Shown here: positions 43,652-55,583 of the stretch, one piece after another
How positions within the stretch are numbered: the first letter of the stretch is position 1
How the letters are laid out: each line of letters starts with the position of its first letter
Origin: Sambucus nigra
Lineage: Eukaryota > Streptophyta > Magnoliopsida > Dipsacales > Adoxaceae
Direction: 5' to 3'
Length of the DNA: 64,000 nt
Assembly: GCA_949130495.1 (NCBI GenBank)
Contig: OX422210.1
Span: forward strand, 496,039,760 to 496,103,759
The notes under the pieces: model-generated
What the model was told of the DNA's origin: nothing
The model's database searches: none
The model's input: only the letters and a program-made list of their open reading frames with translations
Made by a program: the position numbers and the translations under genes

Positions 43652-44330
43652 TTTGATTTATGTTTTAGTTTATTTATGTACTTGTTAGGACAAGCGAAAC
43701 ATCTTTATTTACATTTTTCTCACTTGTAGCTATTTATTTTGTTTTCTTACATTCTATTTATTATTGTTTAAATATTTGTTTTTTTTTCATTTAAGGCTAA
43801 TGAGATCTCTCATGTTTCTTCAATTGTTTCTCTTATGGATCTTGGATTATGTTACATATTTTTCCATTGATTTAATTCCTCTTATCTTTTTCTCTAACCA
43901 TTAAGGCTATGTCTACCCCTTTGTCTTTTTCGGACAAAAAGGGGGAGAAGCATTGATAGGGGGAGTTCGTAATTTAGGGGGAGTTAATTACAATTTAACA
44001 TATGTCATACTCATAATTAATTAACTTGTTGTTTATTCTCATGATTTATCACTTGATTTATATTCTCTATTTCTGTTTATTGTCATGATTTGTCACTTGA
44101 TTTATATTCTCTATTTCCCCATGCGTTTTATGAATTTGTTGTTTCATGTGTGTAGTATATATCGCCAACTTTTCTGCAGCACACCGTCAGTCGAGTCATT
44201 TAGTTTGTTGTTTTATTTTGGATTTTGGGACGGGCTTTAGAATCGGCTTGATGACTGGCTTAGCAAATTCAGTCTTTTTGTTTATTTCTTATTGTTTTGT
44301 TTTGTCCCGGAATAGCAAACGGGGGAGATT
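43652..44330 (+). other. Copia-2 3' untranslated region with multiple polypurine tracts
   Basis: AAAAAGGGGGAGAAG at 43936-43950 and two further AGGGGGAGTT copies at about 43957 and 43975, then the primary tract AAACGGGGGAGATT at 44317-44330 abutting the 3' LTR. The series of GGGGGAG tracts behind a GGACAAAAA motif is a Sirevirus feature. No gene seen. Confidence 0.8.
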
Positions 44331-45600
44331 TGTAAGGACAAGCTTCCAATCGAGTCATTTGTAGTATTGGCTACATTCCATTGGACAAAACTCTTTTGGG
44401 TCATTTCAAATCAAGCTTCATTCAACCTTAGAGAATCGGGCATCCAAAGTTCACGCGACATCAATATGCATCTCAATTCAATTCTCCTAAAAAGGTATAT
44501 GACCAAAACCATTTTTATGTGTTGGAGTAATTTTTATAAAGTGAAATTTTTTTAAAAAATTAACTTTCATAAAAACCATTTTTAAAATTAATTTTAATCT
44601 TTTTTTAAAGAAAAAGGAAAACTCGTTCGAAGTCCTTCCAGGTCGTTCGAACGACTTGGATCCAACAACCTTGCCCAACCAGCACTGGTATCTCATTAGA
44701 AGTTAGTTAGAAATGTCGTTCGAACGAATTCGTTCGAACGAGATTCCTAACGACTTATCTAACTTTTACACTGATCTATCGTTAGATAACTCGTTTGAAC
44801 GAAAGGTCGTCGAATGGCCTCGTCGAACGAGATTTGTCAGTTTTGAAATTTTTTAAAACTGTTTTCTTGTAGTTATTTTAAATAACTGCTATTGTCCACT
44901 ACTTTTCGAGTTTTAATATATCGATAAAAATCAGTTCTTTTTTATAAGGAAGCTTTACATATTCTTGAGAGTAAAAAATTTCACATCTTCCCTTTTTGAT
45001 AAAAAATTCATTCTCCAACACAATTTAACTTTTGAACCAAAACCCGATGCCATTAACCTGAAATTCAACAAGCACACTTGAGGTTGATTTCTGCATTCAA
45101 GTTTATTGGAGATGGTAGTTTGGGCTTCGGTAGATATCGCGACACGAGGAGTGTCGAGCAACGCATTGGAGCTTCGCGTACTACAAATTCTGAGGTAGAG
45201 GACGACATCAACATGCCTTGATTGAGTCAAAGTTTGTAAGTCTTTTGAGTCCTTTGTAAAACCTATTTGTAGTGGATTTGTTTAGGCCTAGTCGTCCGAG
45301 GTTTTTTCCCATTTGGGTTTTCCTCGTACATCGTCGTGTTATGGTTGTGACTTTCTCACTTTACTTTATTACATCACCTAGACGTATGCATAGGATAAAA
45401 AGGATAAAATTGGTTAAATTTATATATCTTAGTCAAGTTATCAATCCCATCACTTTAACTATTAATTGTTCATACTAACCTTTAAATTTGCAAAGGAAAT
45501 TAAAATTGGAATATTTATCTTCTTGACAAATTTTTTTAATAGCGTAGTGTGTGTGTGTATTCTACGAAATAACTTAAGTACTTATAACCTTACAACTTCA
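44331..45600 (+). mobile_element. Copia-2 3' LTR
   Basis: TGTAAGGACAAGCTTCC to CTTACAACTTCA, 1270 bp against 1254 bp for the 5' LTR. It carries the same TTCGAACGA palindrome cluster (about 44620-44830). Frames at 44367-45478 are not genes. Confidence 0.93.
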
Positions 45601-45605
45601 TAATA
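45601..45605. other. Copia-2 target site duplication, right copy
   Basis: TAATA, matching 34068-34072. Confidence 0.9.
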
Positions 45606-47238
45606 TTTTTTTGATAAATATATGTATTATAAAAACCATCCACTAAGAGACGGTACTCCTATACAGAGAAGATACGCTATATCCTAAAGATATGGATTTA
45701 AAAAAGGATCACCTTGAGAAAACTACTAGCACTACATGAGCCTATGCGAATTCTCCGCAAAGTATAAAAAGTTAGAAAAAGAAGTGGAGTGTCTCTCCTT
45801 ACACCAACTCAACCATGTACTCAAAAATAGGCAATAAAGTCTATATGATGCAATCTCCATTCCTTCGAAACATCTTGAATTCCTATGACTCCCAATCGTA
45901 TAAAAGATACAGTGTAGGACCAGATGTATTATTTTGTAACCCCTTTTCAACCCTTTGGGCGGGGCCAAGCCTTTAATAATTCTAGTACTGAATCTGACAT
46001 AACCCATGAATCCTACTTAAGAATAGGAAGACATCCTAGAAACCTCATCACCCAGGAAGGAAAAAGTATATAATTGGTCGTCTCTTCCGCCTCAGCCATT
46101 GGGTGCCTTCTCTTCTGCAAGCCCTCGGTCATCAATATAGTTTTCCTCGCTGCAGTCCAAACAAAGAACAAAACATTTTGGGGGCACTTTTGACTTCCAA
46201 ATTTGTTTCCATGAGAAATAAATGTGGCGGTTCCCATTACCTTTAAAAATGGAATAATATGCTCTCACCGTGAAGGCCCTTCTATCCATCAACTATATCA
46301 CTACATTCCCACTCTTCGGGTGAGGATCCGAACCCAACCATTTAAAAAGTTTTTAGCCACCTCTAGCTCCCAGTCCTATGGTTGTCTTTCGAACTTTGGA
46401 TTTCATACCACTTGATCCCAAAAATTTCACGTGGTCTTCTACCAGGGTGTCTATATCCCCTCCTAAGCTAAATATATCGGGAAACTGATCCTGCAGTGTG
46501 CCATTCTTACCATATATGTTCTTCCAAAACCTAATCATATTACCTCTCCCTAAATGAAACTTCGTGTATCTAATGAAGTCCACCCACTCCCCCGAAATGT
46601 GCTTCCACATATCTAACCCCATGGGGAAATCGCCCACTCTCGGTCCACACCCGAGATGCATGCACCCCCTAAGCTCCCACTACTCTCATCCATAACATGT
46701 TATCCTCACAAGAAAATCTCCACATATTCTTCCCTAACAGTGCTTTATTAAACCACTCTAGGTTCTGCACTCCTGCTCCCCCTCCTTAGCGGTTGGCCAA
46801 CCTCCTCCCACCCCCCACTTGACAATACAAAAAGTTGTCATCATTACCTCTTAACAGGAAATCTCTCATAATCTTTTCCATCTTTATGCGCACATAACAC
46901 GACAACGACAATATGGATAACAAGTGTGCGGGCAGACTAGACAACATACTTTTTATCAAAATCAACCTCCCACTTCTCGATAGATAACAAAATTTCCACC
47001 CTCCGAGCCTCATTTTCATTTTCTCCAGAACCGAGTCCCATATAGCCTTAGACTTATTCATAGCCCCTAATGACAATCCAAGATGCATAGAGGGAAGGGA
47101 GATAACCCACGCAACCCAACATCTCGGTTAGACCCTCCATATTCCTTTCTCCCCTATCTGAATCATTTCACATTTCACCACATCAATACGGAGATCTGAC
47201 ACCACGTCAAAGAAGATAAGGAGTATTCATAAAGCCCG
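45606..47238 (-). pseudogene. L1-like LINE fragment (C-terminal RT and zinc-binding region)
   Basis: Minus-strand non-LTR element. Near 47200 the sequence resembles the RT thumb area (VVSDLRIDVVKCEMIQI). Then LGLSLGAMNKSKAIWDSV, LGGWKFCYLSRSGRLILIKSML (47088-46786), GRGNMIRFWKNIYG (about 46540), and the zinc-binding RT C-terminus with KVPPKCFVLCLDC (about 46190). Stops and shifts are frequent. The 5' side is cut at 47238 by the Gypsy-2 LTR, so most of the RT and the endonuclease are absent here. The left edge is the Copia-2 target duplication. Confidence 0.85.
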
Positions 47239-47449
47239 TGTAACACTCTGTATTTTTAATGATTTTATATTGGGATTAATTAAATTCAAATGGAAATTAA
47301 TAAAGAATAAATCCATATTAAAATAAATTTTAATTAGTGATAAAAGGGTTAATATGTATTTGTATGAATTATATTAAGTATTACTTAGTGAACGAGTAAT
47401 AAATTAGTAATAATGCAATATGATTGTCGTGAACGAGAGATACGACAGT

Positions 47450-47518
47450 TACGGTATTTTGGTATTTTGGTATTTTGGTATTTCAGCACCTCGAAAAGGT
47501 ATTTTGGTATTTTGTCTT
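47450..47518. repeat. GGTATTTT short tandem repeat
   Basis: Six copies of GGTATTTT in two runs separated by TCAGCACCTCGAAAA. Confidence 0.9.
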
Positions 47519-48689
47519 TTTAGAGTAAAGGGACCAACGAATTTAATTTTTTTATATCCGTATGTGGGTGGTGGATTCTAGGGTTAGCAGCTAAGAAAAA
47601 TGAGAGAGGCCATTTGAGGAGGAAGACAAAGGTTTCCAAGGGTCCCCACACTACTTTTGTACCACCACCACCACCAGAGTTTAGATCAGAAGAAGAGGAA
47701 AACAACTCCACCATTTTTCTGCACAAATCAAACCTACAAATTGCAGGAAAGTGTTTATCTTGCAAAATTTGAGTATATATACCATCCATGTTAGTGTAGG
47801 ATTAGATATGTTCATGAATAAATGATTATGGGTGTTAGATTGGAGTTTTAATTCATGTTCTTGGGTCAATTTCATGATATATATAATTCACCCATATATG
47901 TAACACAAATCTGATAAATTAGTAACATGAGAATGTTGAGAAATTTGGGTTTGTTGATGTTCTTGAACAAAGAAAGAATAATTTAGGGTTTGGGGATTAA
48001 ATGGTAGAATTAATTCGGTTTAAATGATCCCCTTTGACGAATTGATGAGTTGGTTAGGTTTGAAATCATTTATATATGTTATTATAGGGTCTGGTATGCT
48101 TGGTTGGGAGTTTGGGAATGTACAATGAAGGTTTAGAGGGTTAAAAATGTTGAAAATTCTAGGTGTTAAAAGAAGGAACGATCTATAGCATTTTAAATCG
48201 ATTCATCTCAGAGAGAAAAATGATTCGGTCAGCGAATCGATTCGGCCACTTAACTGAATCAGTTCAGCTGCCCATATTTGACCAATTTTTTTATGCCCTA
48301 AATCCACAACTAAATTACAGGGATGAATTTGGGACATTATTAAATGTTACTGAGGGAGATAGTAATTTTAGTAAGAATGCGATAGTGTTGATATCTCCCC
48401 AATTAAGGAGAATTCAGGCTAAGAATTTTTGGGCATATTTTGATATTTGATGAATTCATGAGAATTATAACGAGTCACAAAAAGCACAAGTGAACGTAAG
48501 ACCCGACCAGTAGTAGAGAGATGTTATAACTACTTAAATAATTTAAGGGGTAATTAGGACCCTTCGAGTAGCGTTAAATACCCGGGAATATACGATGAGT
48601 AATATAATGGTAAACTGATAATACGTAAGATATTCAAGAGTTATATACTATGTATGGGATATATTATAGGTTGCGTGTATACCCATGCA

Positions 48690-48691
48690 GA

Positions 48692-48770
<79 letters not shown>
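48690..48770. repeat. (TA)n(GA)n compound microsatellite
   Basis: About 45 bp of TA followed directly by about 30 bp of GA. Confidence 0.95.
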
Positions 48771-48773
<3 letters not shown>

Positions 48774-50070
48774 GTTCTGTGAATACCTATTGTGTGAATT
48801 CTTATATGTGTGAATGTACCTACGATGTATGCTATCACGGGAGATCCCGCATCATTGATAGTCTTATCCTGATGAGCCCATTGGGGGGATTTTAGACTTT
48901 TTAATCAGAACATATAACTTAGGCTTGAGCACTACTTGGGTCTATGATAGTGTGCCGATCATTTGGGTGCGTTAGGTGTGTGCGTAGCCTAAAGGCTTAA
49001 AATTATGTTCTCCTCCAAATTGTGCAAATCATAACTTTATGGTTCGAGGGTGATTCCAAATAAGAAGTCCTTTACTTATTATAGGATGTACCAGGACTCG
49101 ATAGTAGAGTATGCATGCATCGCGGGTCTAATACAAGAGTGGTGTATCCATATATACATGTGATTTATTCTACTATTTGGGCATTAGTAGCCAAGATAGA
49201 TATTGATACCTATAGTAACCCAAGTATGCCGAAAATAAATACTTACTTGGTGATTTTTATTCGTTAAAGGGGTTTGGAAATTTGGTAACTTATTTTATGG
49301 GCAATCCGGGTGGGCAGAACGAGTTATTAGGCAGTGAGAGACTTAATTCAAACTAGTTAGGAGGGCTAGTGTGACTAGGTTGGTTTAGGATTATACATTT
49401 GGAAGAACAATATTCGAGAGGTGAGGATCTCAAGAGAGGGCATGTGAAGTCAACATATATACAATATCAATTCTTACTGCATTTTAAACGCTTTCCAGTA
49501 TTTTTCAAATGTTCTTCATATCGGACCCGTTTCAAATCTATTTTTGCAAAAAATAATTAGGTGCCCAAATACATGGATGCCAAGCTTAGGAGTCCATTCT
49601 TATTTGACGTACTGCAAGTGCTATAGATGTCGTAGGACCTCAGTAGTAGACACTTCCACTTTTACAAGTTCATTTTCATCGTTAAGTTATCTCAGTCAGG
49701 CATGTCGCCCATCTTTAGTTAGTGATTATTTCAGAGCTACGGTATTTCCATTTTATTTCCGATTGTTTGACTAGGTTTTAATTATTGACTATTGTATGTG
49801 GACTTCAGCTTGAAGTATTTATTTCCGCCACATTTATTTATTCCGTTGTTTTATCATTTATTACGTTGTTTACTAGAATGGTGAATGTGGTTTAGTAGTT
49901 CAAATTATTGCTTGTTATTAAAAAGATTAAAATTTTGACACCAGCCCAATTGGGTATTAGTAACATAATTAGGTTTCGACAGTGATGCTAGTAATGAAAC
50001 AATTTATGATTCCTGTTTAATTTAATAATGGACTGATCACTCAGGATTAGAATAGGTGGGGTGTCATAAA

Positions 50071-50083
50071 TGGTATCAAAGTA
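50071..50083 (+). other. Gypsy-2 primer binding site
   Basis: TGGTATCAAAGTA, four bases after the LTR end. Close to the initiator Met-tRNA PBS (TGGTATCAGAGC) with one substitution in the first eleven bases. Confidence 0.75.
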
Positions 50084-50255
50084 TCAGGTTCTATTGTCCA
50101 CAGGATCTTCTCGGACTTATCACATTTCCAGTGTAGCATTCTTCCATATAGAGCCCTACTATTAGGATTGTTGTATTCCTAATTATAAATTTACCTCTTC
50201 ATCTATTTTGAGAAATATTAACATGTGAACTTATAGAAATTCTATTTCGTATCAG

Positions 50256-53200
50256 ATGCCACCCAGACATGCACCACGAGCCACCAGAGATGCACCGACC
50301 GAGCCACAACTAGTTCAGGCACAGGGAACTATGAATGTTGTCCGTGTCATCGCAATTGTTACAACGACGCTTAATGCAACATTGACAACATTTTCTTAGT
50401 AGGCACCATAGATGCCACCTCAGCCCTAGTTTGTGGCTCCACATAAGAAACACCCATTTCCTTCTACCTAGGAGTGAGTCAGAGATGCCTTTCAGAAGGC
50501 TCATGCTCCCGAGTGCCACGGAAGCTTAGATGTCGTTGTTGCTTGCCAATAGAAGAAGGACACCCAGTGATATTTATGGATGTATGAGTGGAATGATATG
50601 TAGAGAAAAATACTAGCTATTTTTAATATAGTGGGGGTGACCTTGTAGTGGTGGGAGTCTATTACCACTGCACAATAGAGGGATAACATGCATATTCAGG
50701 AGTTCGAGGAACGGTTCGACCGCAAGTACTTTCCATCTGACATTTAGACAAAGATGAGGAGAAAGTTATTAGACATCTCCCAAGAAGGAAGGATAATGGA
50801 CAAATATGAGGGGGAATTTACTCAGTTGCAAAATTTCATACTAGATGAGGTGAGAACAAAGAAGAAGAGGGTATAACTCTTTGTTGATGGTCTTAGCTAG
50901 AGAATCTGACAACATGTGTTGGGTAATCCCTCTCTAAAGACGTATATGGATGTTGTGAATGTCTTTTTAATGCATTTTCGGGATCACCACTTCCACGTGA
51001 AAGGAAGAACGCGTGCAAGAGAGTCTGGCCAGCAGGGCATGACAGGGGGTGGTAATGCTAGCGAGGCATAATTGACTGAGACTCAGACGAGACAGGGTGA
51101 GTAGGGTTCCTAACAGGGGGATTATGCTAAGGATTTTCGATTAGGATATTTCAAGCAGGGGAAGGGTGGATTTAGGTATGTCCATCAGGGTCAGTAGTAT
51201 TGTCAAAAATTCCAGCAAGGCCAAAGGAGAGGTGGTACCGACCAGCAAGGCCAGAGAGGGTAGATTCTTCACATGTGGCAAGAATGTCCACAAATGTTAG
51301 GATTGCGATGATAGGGGAAGGGTTCCGCAGCAGCAAGGCCATCGGAAGGAGCCGAAGAGGTCTATTTACCCGTCTTTATTCTAGCACCAACACTAGCACT
51401 GCCTGCTATACCAGTCATCGAAGCAGACCCACCACAGTAGGGGCAGTTACAGTACAGACATGTGTAAAATGTCCACTCGACGTCAATTCCACAGGAGCCA
51501 CTCACAGTTGAGGGTATGTTTCGTATACATAGGACTTTGGGGTGTATATTATTTTAAATTGGGGCTACACACCCATTTATAGACCCTAGATTTTCATGAG
51601 TCATAGGGTTTTCAGACACGACCAATAGTATAGTCACGTGCGTAGACTACCTATTGGGTAGCGGGACATTTATCTTCTTTTTTTGTCGAGATATGATGGG
51701 AAATTTATTTTGCCTGCCGATATGCTTGTGCTAGGTATGTAGGAGTATGACACCATTATTGGCATGGATTGGATAGCAGTGTATAAATCAATGACTGATG
51801 GTTACAACAGGAGCATTGCGTTTACGATTTTGGTTCAGGAGATATTCTTAGTGGTGATGCCCCGTTCTGAAGATGGAGCGTCGACCCACCTACACTATAT
51901 AGAAGAGGAGACCTCTAAGGGGTAGCGATCTCCCTATATTAGATCCCTATTTTGTGTAAGTTCGGCGATGTATTTTAAGAGATTCCAGGATTTACGCTTA
52001 GCTGAGAGATAGAGTTTGTCATTGAGTTAGCAGCGGGCACTCGGCCAATAGCTCGTGCGCTATATCGTATGGCCCCTATAGAGATGAGGGAGCTATGGGA
52101 CCAGATTGAGCAACTCTTAGGACTGGGTTTTAACCATAGGAGTACCTCACCTTGGGGTGCCCCAATGTTGTTTGTGAAGAAACTATATGGATCTCTATGC
52201 CTATGTGTGGATTACCAGGAGTTGAATAAAGTTATGATAAGGAAAAAATATATGTTGCCCCAAATCGATGACTTATTCGACAAATTAATTGGAGTCTCCT
52301 ACTTCTCTAAGAGAGATATGAGATCAGCATACCACCAATTAGGCATCTGGGAGAAAGATGTATCTAAGACTACTTTTTTTTATGAGATATGGATCTTATG
52401 AGCTTTAGGTTATGCCATTTGGGCTAATCAACATGCCAGTGGTGTTTATGAACTTGATGAATTGGGTGTTTAGAGAGTTCTTGGATTAGTTTGTCATTGC
52501 CTTTATTGATGACATCGTGATTTATTCTTGGATAGAGACACTGCACAAGCATCAGTTCTACACTAAGTTTGGGAAATGCATATTTTGGTTGCGTTAGGTA
52601 CAGTTCTTTGGTCATATTATATCTGACAAGGGGTTATCAGTAGATCCGAGTAAAGTATCAGCAGTGAGGGAGTGGGGATAGCCTACGATGCCAACAAAGG
52701 TGATTAGTTTCTTCAGGTTAGCCGGGTACTACTAATAATTTATTCGAGGTTTTTAATAGAGTGAGGGTTCATTGACCAACTTGACTCGCTAAGGGGTACC
52801 GTTTATTTGGAATGAAGCTTGTGAGTTAGCTTTCGATGAGCGAATGGAAAAGTTGACTTCAGTACAAGTTCTCATAATACCTAGGATGGGAGTGGAGCAT
52901 CTTATTTTCACTGATGTGTCCCTACAGAGACTTGGGGGAGTGCTACGGTAGGAGGACCAAGCCATAGCTTACGTTTCACAAAGGCTTAAGCCTCACGAGA
53001 GGAATTACCCCACCCACAACTTAGATTTAGCCGCATTCGTATTTGCACTACTAATTTGGAGGCATTACCTTCTGGGGGAGAGGTTTCATCTATTCATAGA
53101 TCATAAATCACTATAGTATTTGTTCACTCATAGATATTTGAATATGCATCAACACAGTTGGCTAGAATTTATAAAGGATTATCAGTTCAGCATTCATTAC

Positions 53201-53464
53201 CACCTGAGGAAGGTTGACGTGGTAGCAGACGAATTAGGCTGTATGCCAGTGGGGGATGTGGCAGAAGTTTGGAAGGCAAAATAAAAGGAGCCGGGACACC
53301 AAGATTAAGTTTCTAGATCATTCATTCCGGTTATAAACGGTACCCCTAGATTGTTATGAGGATTATATAGGCCTAGGCATTAGATTTATTTTTTCAGGAC
53401 TAGATTCGACAAATTTAATCCGGGGGAGAAGAGTCTTACCCTATGAGTTCAAAGGGAGGCTTAC
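50256..53464 (+). pseudogene. Gypsy-2 gag, protease, RT and RNase H (truncated)
   Basis: Gag opens at ATG 50256 (MPPRHAPRATRDAP), with the capsid region around 50500-51000 and a decayed nucleocapsid near 51260-51310. A protease remnant shows DTIIGMDWIAVYKSM at about 51750. RT at 52020-52600 shows [44 protein letters not shown] and a FIDDIVIYS catalytic box at about 52505. RNase H is at about 52800-53260. Many frameshifts and stops occur throughout. Reading stops at 53464; no integrase was found to the right. Confidence 0.88.
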
Positions 53465-54387
53465 TGTCACGCCCCGATTTAATTAAGTTAAACTCATCCT
53501 TGTTGATTAGCGATAAATAGCATGAGATTTTTTTTCAAAGGTATGTGTAGATAAAAACATAACTACATTTACATGTAACCTATAAGTACTACACAACTTT
53601 ACATAACCAAGATCTTTAGTTTAATATTTACACAACAAGATTCTTGATATTCAAACAATACTAGATATCCATCACTCCCCCGTTTTACGGTCCTAACTTG
53701 GCAGTGAACTCCAACTGATAGGCGTACCTGAAATATAACATTATAGGAGTGTAAGCAACACAAGCATAGTGAATGACCATATTCCATGCATATAACCAAT
53801 TCAAATAACCATTTTTATTTTCTAATGTTATAACCCAATAGGAATTGTGTGACTCTCTCAAGCCTGGACCCGCCAGTCCAATTAACTCCCAGTTAATGGG
53901 GAACACCAAATCCCCTAACTAGGCCCGAGTACAACAAACCTTTAAATTGGATTAACGGGGTCGCTTCATCCCGTAGGACCCACCAGTCCTTAACATTAGA
54001 TAAAGGACTCACTAATCCATATCATTATATAACATCGCTTAACATTTTCAATCATATGCATATGTTTCCTAAATATGACATCACTCTCATAAGCATTTTA
54101 ACACATGTGTTTAACTACACATTTCCATATGAACATATAAGTATCTATATTTCATAGGACAGGTCACTCACCTTGGATTTGGTTCTAAGATTAATACCAA
54201 ACTACTTCCTTGGTATGGTAGTATTAGCTGCTTCCCCACCTACCAAGTCAATGTCATTAGTATTTGAATACACCGATTAACATCAAACCCAGTAATACAT
54301 CACATCATTTGGTCAATCAGAAATAACTAAAGAGAAATTAAATCTGATACTTCACATTTCTATAACGCCCAATTAATTAGGGTTCTA
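53465..54387 (-). mobile_element. LTR-like remnant, possibly solo LTR or LTR edge (tentative)
   Basis: Starts TGTCACGCCCCGATTT exactly where Gypsy-2 pol ends. Reversed, it would run from TGTAGAACCCTAATTAATTG to AAATCGGGGCGTGACA, the usual shape of a chromovirus LTR (TG to CA, with GGGGCGTGACA end). No matching flank duplication was found (CTTAC left; CTACA right), and no internal region is visible. The frames at 53599-53909 show nothing recognisable. Confidence 0.4.
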
Positions 54388-54990
54388 CACTACACCAAAA
54401 CTGGCGATTGGTTACGACCAAAATCCCTGACCAAAGCTGTGGATCGCAGACTTGGGCCATGACCATTTCGGGCTTGACCATTTTCGTGGGTCGTAGCCCA
54501 AGTCCGTGACCAAAAAAAGGTCACGGCTGAGAGGGGTCATGGCAAATGGTCGCGGACTTGAGCCGTGACGGGTCGCAGCCCTCATCCGTGACCCACAACC
54601 GTGACAAATTGGTCGCGTCCAAAGTCCGCGACCCACAACCGTGACAAAAGAATAATAAAAAAATGGTCGCGGTCAAAATTCACGACCAATGACCGTGATA
54701 AACAAATTTAAAAAAAATGGTCGCGGACTTTGTCCGTGACCCACAACCGTAACCATAAAAAAATGGTCGCGGCCCACGTCCGCGACCCACAACCGTGACA
54801 AAAAAATAAAAAAATGGTCACGGACTTTATCCGTGACCCACAACCGTGACCAAAAAATAAAAAAAATGGTTGTGGCCGAAGCCCGTGACCCACAACCGTG
54901 ACAAAAAAATGGTCGCGGCCCAAATCCGGGACCATTTTTATGCGTGACGAAAAAGTAAAAATGGTCATGGACAAAGTCCATGGCCATATT
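54388..54990. mobile_element. CACTA-like transposon terminus with subterminal repeats
   Basis: CACTACACCAAAA at 54388-54400 has the form of a plant CACTA terminal inverted repeat. It is followed by about nine imperfect 50-60-bp repeats of TGGTCGCGG, TCCGTGACC and CACAACCGTGAC (54410-54990). Several form hairpins, for example GGTCGCGG 54765-54772 with CCGCGACC 54780-54787. In CACTA elements such motifs bind the transposase. No transposase gene and no opposite terminus are visible, so the size is unknown. Repetitive minus frames at 54412-54987 are by-products of the repeats. Confidence 0.6.
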
Positions 54991-55583
54991 TAACTATAAT
55001 TTTAAAAAATGTATTTATTTGGTCCAATCCTAAAATTGGGGGTCCTGTGAGTGCACCGTCGGTTGCTACGTGTAACGTTTGACGCGTACGAGGTGTTACA
55101 AATATTTATTATTGGCAAAAAATAAAAAAAAATCACAAATTGTGAATCGAGAACGTTGTTAATAAAAATATATATATAAAAACTTATAAATATTACACGT
55201 CTTAATAATTCACAGACCAAAAAACAAATTGGGCAGATTTTCCTTTATTTTCTTGACATTCCAAAACCTGTAAATGTAAAACGTGCTTATTATAAAGCCC
55301 GCACGACCATCAAATTCAACAATAAAATTATAAATGCCCGCACGGCCATAAAACTAAACAATAAAAGCCCGCACGACTGTAGTACAAAAAACAAAATCAT
55401 GAATGTCCACATCATATAAACAATCTTCATGTTGTAAACCATTTCCTCCTTCATTTGTTCCGCATGCAAAAATCCTATAAATGATAGGATACATAAAAAA
55501 ATATCAGTAACCAAGTAATTTTACAAAAAAATTAATCAAGCTGAAAAATTGCATATATGAGTTAAAATTATCATAATATCAAT
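54991..55583. other. AT-rich interval with one diverged satellite-like unit and a short triple repeat
   Basis: No gene supported. At about 55025-55100 the sequence resembles the core of the satellite monomer at right (shared GGGTCC..GTG, GTT.CTACG.GTTA, CGT..GAGGTGTT). At 55297-55385 GCCCGCACGA/GC followed by an AACAATAAA-type stretch occurs three times, about 40 bp apart. The frame 55290-55514 (minus) is hydrophobic but unsupported. Confidence 0.5.

Larger units (their letters stand above)
34073..45600 (+). mobile_element. Copia-2: Sirevirus-like Ty1/copia retrotransposon with env-like ORF
   Basis: Full-length but decayed, 11.5 kb. 5' LTR 34073-35326, 3' LTR 44331-45600, target duplication TAATA at 34068-34072 and 45601-45605. 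It has an initiator Met-tRNA PBS, gag-pro-IN-RT-RH, a long spacer, an env-like ORF (42361-43651), a GGGGGAG cluster and a PPT. Protein similarity to Copia-1 is high, yet the LTRs are unrelated, so they are sister families. The two LTRs differ by several per cent. Confidence 0.95.
47239..50066 (+). mobile_element. Gypsy-2 5' LTR, 2.8 kb
   Basis: Starts TGTAACACTCTGTATTTTT, a common start for long plant chromovirus LTRs, and ends GGGTGTCA before the PBS. Contains GGTATTTT repeats at about 47450-47515 and a (TA)n(GA)n tract at 48690-48770. The + frame 48163-48450 has no recognisable similarity and is probably chance. Short minus frames (47520-47875) are likewise unsupported. Confidence 0.8.
47239..53464 (+). 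mobile_element. Gypsy-2: chromovirus-like Ty3/gypsy, truncated in pol
   Basis: 5' LTR 47239-50066 (TGTAACACTCTG to GGGTGTCA), PBS, decayed gag and pol up to 53464. Integrase is missing. The last readable sequence matches Gypsy-1 at about 28440-28460, after which the two diverge abruptly. Confidence 0.85.

Noticed and set aside
48163..48450. 95-residue + strand frame in the Gypsy-2 LTR
   Set aside because: No recognisable domain, no counterpart in the related Gypsy-1 LTR, and composition like the flanks.
54412..54987. Minus-strand frames rich in FFxxVVGHGxRPxPFF repeats
   Set aside because: They are by-products of the subterminal direct repeats of the CACTA-like terminus.
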